DNA of 64,000 bases, taken from contig JABCPU010000151.1 of the NCBI GenBank assembly GCA_016800925.1, forward strand, positions 87,762 through 151,761, in the 5' to 3' direction. Below are positions 56,233-64,000 of this stretch, one piece after another (positions within the stretch are counted from its first letter, which is position 1; each line of letters opens with the position of its first letter). The notes below the pieces were generated by a model. That model saw nothing but the letters and a program-made list of their open reading frames with translations. It was not told the origin of the DNA and made no database searches. The DNA comes from Suillus spraguei. Taxonomy: Eukaryota; Basidiomycota; Agaricomycetes; Boletales; Suillaceae. Both the position numbers and the translations under genes were made by a program.

Positions 56233-56973
56233 GGAGGTAAACCATCAGGAGAGGGGGGATGCACTACACAACAAGGTCTTATCCTATGGTCCTGAGCTCC
56301 TGATACATCATTCATAACATTAGATAGATGATGGGAATCATGTTTCAGAGGCTCTGTACCCATAAATTAACACATGAGAACATATTTTGTATTTTCCTGT
56401 ATATATGCTATATTTATTGATGTAGGGCGCTTCAGGGGGTCAAATAAAGATGGGAATCTCTTCATATATACTCTTAAACATAGTCTAAACATCCTAGAAC
56501 ACTTTCCTGTTAAAGAGGCAAAATTGCGAAAGTGTTCTATACCCTAACCTATTTTGAATGGCCCCTGGAGGAGGAGGAGACATACAAATAAACAAAAAAA
56601 AGCGGTCTATTACATTATATTATACATATTTATACCAAACTACTACTTAGATACAGGGGGGGCTTATTGTGGTGTAGTGGTGAAGCTGCAGTAAGGTGGG
56701 GAGGGTGTGGGAACAATTGATATTGTGGAGATTCCCAGAATGGGCGATGTTTTTGGTGTTGTGGGAAATTCCCACAGTAGGTGGCCAAAATGCGGAGCTA
56801 TAGAGTGTGAGAATATTGTGGGGAGGTATAGGTGGCCAAAAATGTGAAAATATGCTGGGAATGATGTATACCTGGGATTCACCAAGGATACATCAACCTG
56901 GGCAGTGCCATAGTGGATGGCTAAACTGAATGATGTATCAGGGTTTTTGGCTAATAAGCCAGTTTGGATATAT

Positions 56974-57281
56974 CAATATGACAGTATGGGCTGATATCTG
57001 CACATTGATTATTTGCGTGTTCCGCACTATGCGCGTTGTACCCCCGCACTGCGCATTCAATTCAGTTTTATTTCAGAGCTTGCGCATTCAATTCAGGCTT
57101 GTGTGTTTTATTCAAACCTCCAGCGCATTTTCATCCATGAAGAGCTTTGGCTGCACTATGACACTGGCAGTGAGTATAGACTCCTGTTGCGATGTTCAAA
57201 AGCTGGTTGACCTAAGGCCACATTGTTCACAAGTATGACGAGTCCATGGATAAAGTCTAGTGGTACTAAACATGAGGGAAA
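56974..57281. other. 3' flank of the BTB gene
   Basis: About 300 bp. It holds repeated GCGCATTCAATTCAG (57047 and 57081). No gene is seen. Confidence 0.45.
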
Positions 57282-58130
57282 CTAGGGCTCGAAAACTGAC
57301 TTTTCGACTAGAAAGCGACAAGCTTCAGAAGCAAAATGTTCAGTGTGACGAAATGCGGCTCCTTCATCCAGAATCTTGAACATTAGTTCTTTGCAACCCT
57401 CACTAACCCTTCCAAACGACAGTTCCTTGAAGCACTTGAGGGCATCACCATATGGTTGTGGATTCCTGCCATCAAGAAGGAACCAGCCCATTCCATTCCA
57501 CCAAATAGCATGCCAATCCTCACTACAACCCGTCGGGTCTTGACAGTCACTCAAGTGCATCAAGATTTTTGGCTCCTCTGCAGCTATGATCTGACGATGA
57601 TGATTGAGTGCCACTTGAACATAAACAATGTTCAAAAATACCTCATGTCCCATTAGCTCCTGGTGTGTGTGTGTAATTTCAGTAATGAGTGTTTCTGCCA
57701 GTAGCTGGAAAGCGAAATGAAAGATCGAGCGGACATGGTATTTGATGGCCAGGTTGATCAACTGAGCTGGGTAAAAGTGGAAACGTGCAGAAAATATGTG
57801 GTGCATGAGAAATTCTCGTGCATGGCGGCATTGATACATGTCGCAAAAGTGGAGGAATTTTAAGAGCTCGTCAGTAGTGTAAGGACCGGTGTGCACTCTA
57901 CAATCAGTTCAGTGGCTGAATAGTAAGGAGCATAAACAATATATCGACATACCTTCCAAAAGTATGTTCAAGAAACAATTCAAATGTGTCCCAGGACAGT
58001 CCATTGAGGTGGATAGACCTATCATCACTCATTCCATCCAGTTCTATTTGTCCATCCTGCATGGCAGCAAACATATTGCAAAAAACATTGGAATATGTCG
58101 ACAAGATTGATTTGCAGAGTCTGTACAGTA

Positions 58131-58742
58131 TGTTACAGTCATACATGCCCCTATTCATTTTCCTTCTTATTCTCATACATCACGTGATATGGAGCTTATT
58201 GCTCGGACACTTCCACTTCCATCAGACATCACATGACTGCATGGTTCAACTAGTACATCATCAATACATCATATCATGTGATGTTATGACTCCCCATGAC
58301 TCCATTCTTGGACTCAGCTGGTTTAGCATACGCGTATGCTAAAACATGTGCTTTTATCTCTGACTCATGTGTTTCAACACACTTGTATGATACATGCCTT
58401 CCTCATTAGGATACGCACTTATATTCTCACAGTTACCTGATATATAAGCACAGTGTACTTGTAGTAGATTCTTCACTTTAATCCTACTGGGTTTTACCTG
58501 GAATATCCTTCACTTAGGTCTCCAACCTAAGTCGTCTGAATTATCTCTAAGTCTAAGCACTCCTTAGCCTTAGTCTTTATTCGACCGAATATCTTAGAGT
58601 TGCGACTCTTTGATAGAACCCTTGATCCTACTCGGAACGCTTCCTTGTAGCAGTACCGTTCTTCTTTGATTGCAGTCGAACTTCCCAGTAGACCGTCTGT
58701 GTCTTATCACTGTCGCTGGTGACGCCACCCCAGTTCATAACA
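58131..58742 (-). mobile_element. Solo LTR, family LTR-B, in a BTB exon
   Basis: 612 bp, TGTTACAG...TTCATAACA on the plus strand, flanked by CAGTA on both sides (58126-58130 and 58743-58747). Removing it restores ENV-LYRL in frame. It is 138 bp longer than the copy at 1596-2069. Confidence 0.93.
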
Positions 58743-59739
58743 CAGTACATTCTCGACCTTCCAGCACGGTGTAACAAACATATTGGTGCTGGGCTTAAAA
58801 CCCCATCTTTTGACACTTGTCTCACGTCTATAGGAGTTACCACTTGTCCATGGCCGTCTTACCCCTTTAGCAGTACTGGCGGCATCCCACGCTTACCGCA
58901 CACCATACCAACTACCGCATCACGTTCCACGTACTGATGTCCTCCCATGTCCTTGCCATGTCCACATAGCTCCATTTGGTGCGTCATTTGTTTTATGTTC
59001 ATTATCACTGATTCCACGGCAAGCATTATTACATGTTGCCTCGTGCCGCAGCGCCTCGCACTATGTTTACTTATGGCGGTTACTACACTCCAGTGCTACT
59101 GATCTTGCCTAGAGTATTCCGAGTACATACAATTTAGGATATAAGCACCGCGTACCCCACACGATACAGGTACCTGATTTTACACCATTGCACGTACTAT
59201 AGGTCAGGATTATTGTCTAGCTCTGGATCTACCCAGTAGTGGACATAGTCTTTAAAGTTCTTTATCGCTCGTTAATCTATCATGCTCATTCTCCATTACC
59301 GCTGGCATACCGCTGGACTTTTGACTGTTATGTTGACTGAACTTCTCATGCACTGCTGTAAAGATGCAACCTAGCCTGGGCTGTAGATAAACCACTGCCT
59401 AAACTAGTATGTTAGTCTTGTGCTCCGTCTAGTCTGCTTCACTTGTAAGAACAAGAGCGTTCGACCCTAAAGGGGGATGCCTATTTAGTATGGTCAAGTT
59501 CAAGTCCAACTTATTTGCGAAACGAGTGTCCGAGTCAGCGGTAAGCTGCCGCAGTCAGCGATGATACCGCCGGAACTAGTGTCATGCTTTGCGGTGCTAC
59601 CATCGTCGAGATAAAGTCAGTAACAGTTGCATCTAGCGAGCGATGTCGAGCGGTGGTCTTTGCGGTAGCGGTAAGGTTGCGAGCGGTGCAAAGAAACAGT
59701 AAAGAAGTCTGCAGTACTTTCAGCGGTAAAGTAGCGGAG

Positions 59740-61461
59740 TGTTACGACCATGCAAAACCGGAGATTAGTAAGAAGTCCTGGTCTTACATGGGGTTGTACC
59801 GGAGGGTTGTAAAGTCAAAGGGGCTTGGCCTCAGCTCATACGCTGTGCCACTTACCCAAGTATGTGCCCTTAATTTCAGATGAAGTTCAAGGGAGAGTTC
59901 TGGTGAAGTCTGGATGGAGGGTCCGGATGAACTCTAAGGCAGGATAGCTCGACAGAGCTCCGATGGACTTCCGGATGAGCGTGGGAATGCGCCGGAACTA
60001 TTTCCGGAAGGTAGGGAATAATGGTAACACTACTGGAACAAGCTCCAAGTAGAACAGATGAAGGATGGACCGCTGGACAAAGTCCAGGGCAGGATAGGAG
60101 CAGAGCTCCGGAGGGAAAGATGATCCATAGATGTCAGAGGATAGGATAGGATGGATCCAGAGGACTAGGGGTCCGAAGGTCCGGAGCTCAGAGGAGCAGA
60201 GGAGTGGAGGAGCGGAGGAGCGGAGGAGCGGAGGAGCGGAGGAGCGGAGGAGCGGAGGAGCGGAGGAGCGGAGGAGCGGAGGAGCGGAGGAGCGGAGGAG
60301 CGGAGGAGCGGAGGAGCGGAGGAGCGGAGGAGCGGAGGAGCGGAGGAGCGGAGGAGCGGAGGAGCGGAGGAGCGGAGGAGCGGAGGAGCGGAGGAGCGGA
60401 GGAGCGGAGGAGCGGAGGAGCGGAGGAGCGGAGGAGCGGAGGAGCGGAGGAGCGGAGGAGCGGAGGAGCGGAGGAGCGGAGGAGCGGAGAGCGGAGGAGC
60501 GGAGGAGCGGAGGAGCGGAGGAGCGGAGGAGCGGAGGAGCGAGGAGCGGAGGACGGAGGAGCGGAGGAGCGGAGGAGCGGAGGAGCGGAGGAGCGGAGGA
60601 GCGGAGGAGCGGAGGAGCGGATGATTGGATGAGAACATAGCTCTGTGGATCTTAGAGAAGTGTTGGCTACTAGAGAGGAGTAGGTCTGGATATGGTGTAG
60701 AGATAGTATAGACTACTCCGGACAAGGTCGGAATAGAAACAGACAGTATAAAGACTACCAAAGGTAGAGTTGGAGGTGAAACAGATGATAGACGGAGATG
60801 GACGAAGTCCGAAAAGATTATGGGACATAGGATCAAAGCTCCAGCCTAAGGAGTGATCCCATAGGCCTGAGTCGGAAGCTTACAAGGGCCGGAGCCCAAT
60901 GCCAAGAACGGAAACGGAGTTATATAAGACATGATAACAGGATACAGAGTAATCAAAAAATATACAGAAGTAGGAACAATGAATCAGACTAAGGTCTGCA
61001 GGAGTTGTACTACAAGTTTATATACTGTAGGAGCATGCCGGAGGGTAAGTACGGATAGTCCGAGGCTATGTCTGAGCATATGGAAACACATTAGTAAGTA
61101 CAGTGGGACATAAGGCTATGAACTCAAAGATGAAGCTCATACGAAATACTTATCAAGACGGAGGCAGAGATCACCGAGAACCAGAAGCACAGAGATACCA
61201 GAAGCCGGAGACACAGGTATATTCTAAAAGGGGTAATGCGCAGGTGCGTGGGAATAGTTGGATATGAACTCGGATCGGATATGGACACGGATCGGATATG
61301 GACACGGATCGGATATGGACACGGATGGATATGGATTGGAGTGGATGGGTGGATCAGATATGTGAACTGGATTGGATGGGTGGATCAGATATGGTGTAGG
61401 TTGGGTGTCTGGATGTCCATGGATTGGATTTGATCTAGACCTGAATGTACGGTATATGACA
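59740..61461 (+). mobile_element. Solo LTR, family LTR-D, long-minisatellite version
   Basis: 1722 bp, TGTTACGACCATGC...GGTATATGACA, flanked by CGGAG on both sides (59735-59739 and 61462-61466). It is the innermost and youngest of the nest. It is 350 bp longer than the copy at 3123-4494, mostly because of the minisatellite. Confidence 0.94.
60196..60626 (+). repeat. 8-bp minisatellite GGAGCGGA, about 52 units
   Basis: Nearly perfect tandem array with only a few deletions (about 60487, 60540 and 60553). One strand is almost pure purine plus one C per unit. Because 8 bp is not a multiple of 3, all frames stay open and spurious ORFs of 140-220 codons appear on both strands. Confidence 0.97.
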
Positions 61462-62603
61462 CGGAGCGTGAAGAAGTTCAGTCAAAAGTAACAATTGGAA
61501 AGTCCAGCGGTATGCCGGTGGTAACGGAGAACGAGCGATAAGAAAACTTAAAGACTATGTCCACTACTGGGTTGATCCAGAGCTAAAGACAATAATCCTG
61601 ACCTATAGTACGTGCAATGGTGTAAAAATCAGGTGCTTTATTGTGTGGGGTACACGGTGTTAATATCCCTAATTCATATGTACTTGGAATACTCTAGGTG
61701 AGATCAGTAGCGCTGGAGTGTAGTAACCGCCGTAAGTAAACATAGTGCGAGGCGCTGTGGCACGAGGCAACATGTAATAACACTTGCCATGGAATCAGTG
61801 AATAATGAAACAGGAAACAAACTACACACCAAATGGAGCTATGCAGATGCAGCAAGGACATGGAAGGACAATCGGTTCGTAGAATGAGGTGCGGTAGTCG
61901 GTACAGTGTGCGGTAAAGTGTGGGATGCCGCTGGTACTGCTAAAGGGTAAGAAGGCCATGGACTAGTGTCACTCCTGTAGATGTGAAGACGAGTGTCAAA
62001 ATATGGGGTTTTAAGCTCAAGCGCCAATATGTTGTTACACCGCTACTTTACCACTAAAAGTACTGTGGACTTCTTTACTGTTTCTTTGCACTGCTGCAAC
62101 CTTACCGCTACCACTGATTTTCATCGCTTGACGCAACTGTTTCTGACTATATCTCGACCACAGTAGCACTGCTACACAACACTAGTTCCGGCGCATCATC
62201 GCTGACTGCAGCAACTTACTGCTGACCACAACACCTCTTTCGCACATAGGTTTGACTTCAAACTTGACCATACTAATAGGCATCCCCTTTTAGGGTTGAA
62301 TGCTCTTGTTCTTACAAGTGAAGCAGACTAGACAGAGTGCAAGACTCACATACTAACTTAGGATGTAGTTATCTACAGCCCAGGTTAGGTTGTATCTTTA
62401 CAATGCTTTCAAACAAGGAATGATTTGATAATGAAAAAAACTCACCTGAAAACATGACTTGAAGCCTGAAAACAAAAGATTGGGTGTTGAGTTGGGACAT
62501 CAGTTTCAGACATACTAGTAATATTAATGTTGGTGAAGTTGGACATTCAAGATGGCCCTTGAAGTTAACTCAATCTGTTGTTTTGTTGTGTTGGGTCGCT
62601 CAT

Positions 62604-62876
62604 GCTTGCACTACTAACATCGAACTCCAATTGATGACAAATGAATGTTATTATGAGTCCATGTAGGAAGTCTTGCTGGCATACGAAAACCCGATCACAT
62701 CCGACCAGTGCTCAGGAAGTGACACATTCAGCATTTAACAAAAAGTGCAAAGTAATGAGTGAAATCAAGTGATTGCAATATATAATTAGTAGGTGATGTA
62801 TCGCGAGGATGCGAGGTAGGGAGTATGGGAAGATGTGATGAGTGTTGGATGGGATTAATGGTATGTACTGCAAAGC
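62604..62876. promoter_or_regulatory. Upstream region of the BTB gene
   Basis: About 270 bp between the BTB start region and the solo LTR. No specific element is assigned. Confidence 0.35.
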
Positions 62877-62881
62877 ACAAG

Positions 62882-63650
62882 TGTTAAGACCGTACTCAAA
62901 GGGTGAAAGATCTGAAGGGCTTTGGCCTCAGTTTGTGCACTGTGCCCCTTTCCCGAGTAATGCCCCTTATTTCAGGGAGTAGGTATACGTCCGAAGATCT
63001 GGAAGGAGTTGCGTGGTGGATTCAGATGTCCAAAGGTATTGGATATGGTATGTCCGAAGGTTATCTGGAGCATAGAGATGGAATGAGAATTAAGGCTAGC
63101 TTTGGAATGAGTTCCTGACTAGAAACTAACAGAGGTAGACTATCCGAAGATAGAGTCAGAGATATAGACTGAAGGAATCAATCCCAAGTCTCGAAAGATG
63201 ACTTAGAGCGGAAAGTGACTTAAGTCCAGAGGAAGCAGAATGAGCAGAATCTAAGATGATATTTAACTAAGGTTCTATGGAGATCTACAAGTGGTTTATA
63301 TACTGTAAATATCTAAGATGGATAATCAACAAGTCCAGGAACGAGGGCTATGTACGAAGTGTAACGGAAGTCTGTTAGTTAATGCACAGCGGATCAGTAA
63401 GCACGAATCGGAAATGAAAACACAGGTAACAGATCAGTGACACAGGACGGAAGTATACACAGCAGAATACCAGAAACAGGAGGAATGATGAAAGGAGATA
63501 GATGCAGATATACACAAAGGAGTTTGAGTGCGAGAAGTGGGCACATTCGGATGGGCAATCCGGACAGGATCTGTGGACTGGACAGAAATAGAATCGATCG
63601 GATCTGAGCAGATATGGTCAGATCTGGGATCAGAAGTATGGTATATGACA
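62882..63650 (+). mobile_element. Solo LTR, family LTR-A, with perfect target duplication
   Basis: 769 bp, TGTTAAGACCGTACTC...GGTATATGACA, flanked by ACAAG on both sides (62877-62881 and 63651-63655). Same family as 374-1130. Confidence 0.94.
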
Positions 63651-63655
63651 ACAAG

Positions 63656-64000
63656 GAGGAACAAGAAATGAAATTAGCAGGCCTGTCGCTCAAAAAATAG
63701 ACCTGGACCTGGTCGTGGTTGCGGCCAGATTATGGTGGAAGACTGGTATGGCAACTCTGAATCTTCAGACGAGAAAGGTAGCAGGGTTCTGAGTCATGAT
63801 ATAATGGGAGTCCCAAGGATTAATATGTTCGGTGCGAAGGGGTCATCATCTTCTGGTTTGTTGCGCCACACAACATCATCCTTACTGACTGACACAAATT
63901 CAGGTGGAGATGATAATTTGTTCTTGAATTGCAAGACGACAGCAGGCACTTGACTGCAAAATGAGGCCATTTCTAGTGATAACAGTGCAGATTAAATAAT
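63656..64000. other. Window end, possible partial gene
   Basis: 345 bp. A plus-strand open frame (63732-63953) reads Ser-rich sequence ([19 protein letters not shown]) and ends TTAGT. I recognise no family and cannot tell whether it is coding. Confidence 0.35.

Larger units (their letters stand above)
50337..56973 (-). repeat. Unclassified interspersed repeat, copy 2, split by Gypsy-2
   Basis: Inverted copy of 43724-44612. The outer part is 56973-56238 and the inner part 50495-50337. The GGAGG at 50496-50500 and 56233-56237 is the target duplication of Gypsy-2. Removing Gypsy-2 joins the halves exactly as in copy 1. Confidence 0.85.
59357..62039 (+). mobile_element. Solo LTR, family LTR-E, plus strand, inside the minus LTR-E
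   Basis: Starts TGTAAAGATGCAACC and ends ATGTTGTTACA, with flanks CTGC (59353-59356) and CCGC (62040-62043), a 4-bp duplication with one CpG change. It is interrupted by LTR-D at 59740-61461. Confidence 0.9.
58770..62402 (-). mobile_element. Solo LTR, family LTR-E, minus strand, host of a two-level nest
   Basis: The parts 58770-59352 and 62040-62402 together match the LTR-E at 6434-7497 in reverse. The flanks ACGG (58766-58769) and ATGC (62403-62406) are only partly alike. It lies in the first intron of the BTB gene. Confidence 0.88.
57282..62513 (-). pseudogene. BTB/POZ-domain gene, disrupted by LTR insertions
   Basis: The inferred start is ATG 62513 (MSETDVPTQHPIFCF), a start I recall from basidiomycete BTB proteins; ATG 62603 is an alternative. 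The first coding part ends at a GTGAGT donor (62445). The next exon begins at 58757 (VENV), is cut by LTR-B, and continues at 58130 (LYRLCKSILSTYSNVFCNMF), giving a BTB core. It ends HTFGR at 57957. The last exon (57899-57282) encodes HTGPYTTDELLKFLHFCDMY and a helical C-terminus ending LVEKSVFEP. BTB domains mediate dimerisation and often link substrates to CUL3. The first intron is 3.7 kb but 51 bp without the LTR nest. The frame at the first junction is off by one in my reading, so the N-terminal model is tentative. LTR-B in the exon introduces stops, so the gene is broken. Confidence 0.75.

Noticed and set aside
60131..60836. Long repetitive ORFs (up to 223 codons) of EERRSGGA or LLRSSAPP type on both strands
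   Set aside because: They are frames through an 8-bp minisatellite inside an LTR, open in all frames by arithmetic, with no start context or conservation.

Overview
This is a fungal nuclear window, most likely from an Agaricomycete and plausibly from the Boletales. The evidence is short (about 50-60 bp) introns in almost every gene, paired laccase genes, a polyporopepsin-like aspartic protease, a WD40/TPR/HET-type gene of a kind I associate with Boletales, and a heavy load of Ty3/Gypsy, Tad-like LINE, hAT and Tc1 elements. The order-level placement is inference from remembered protein families. No prokaryotic feature, CRISPR array, tRNA or rRNA was recognised.

Layout. 1-10956: a decayed Ty3/Gypsy element (called Gypsy-1; its 5' end is outside the window) riddled with LTR insertions, one sitting inside another. 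It is itself inserted in a hAT transposase gene (10957-12361, minus). 13348-18313: an island of ordinary genes: SCO1-type copper chaperone (+), NDUFB7/B18-type complex I subunit (-), RPN10 proteasome ubiquitin receptor (-), a conserved protein of unknown function (+) and a single-pass membrane protein (-). 18679-25426: a broken HET-domain copy, an aspartic protease and laccase copy 1. 28440-39424: one very large minus-strand gene, read here as WD40 - TPR - HET. A 6.3-kb LINE (31745-38063) sits in one of its introns, so the WD40 and TPR-HET halves look like separate genes. 39907-43640: laccase copy 2 with its duplicated flank. 43724-57000: dense transposon territory with an unclassified repeat in two inverted copies, a Tc1-type element, an internally deleted hAT element with a solo LTR in its intron, a minus-strand LTR carrying a minisatellite, and a chromovirus-type Gypsy element (Gypsy-2) with both LTRs. 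57282-62513: a BTB/POZ gene broken by one LTR in an exon and a three-deep LTR nest in an intron. 62604-64000: the BTB upstream region and another solo LTR.

General themes. Most insertions can be delimited to the base by target-site duplications, so the order of events can be read. In three genes the insertion lies in an intron, and removing it leaves a normal 49-56 bp intron. Many nonsense codons in the transposon ORFs are TGA where an Arg CGA codon is expected, and target-site duplication mismatches and a lost integrase Asp also fit CpG-to-TpG/CpA decay, as expected from cytosine methylation. Solo-LTR families are named here LTR-A to LTR-F for reference only.
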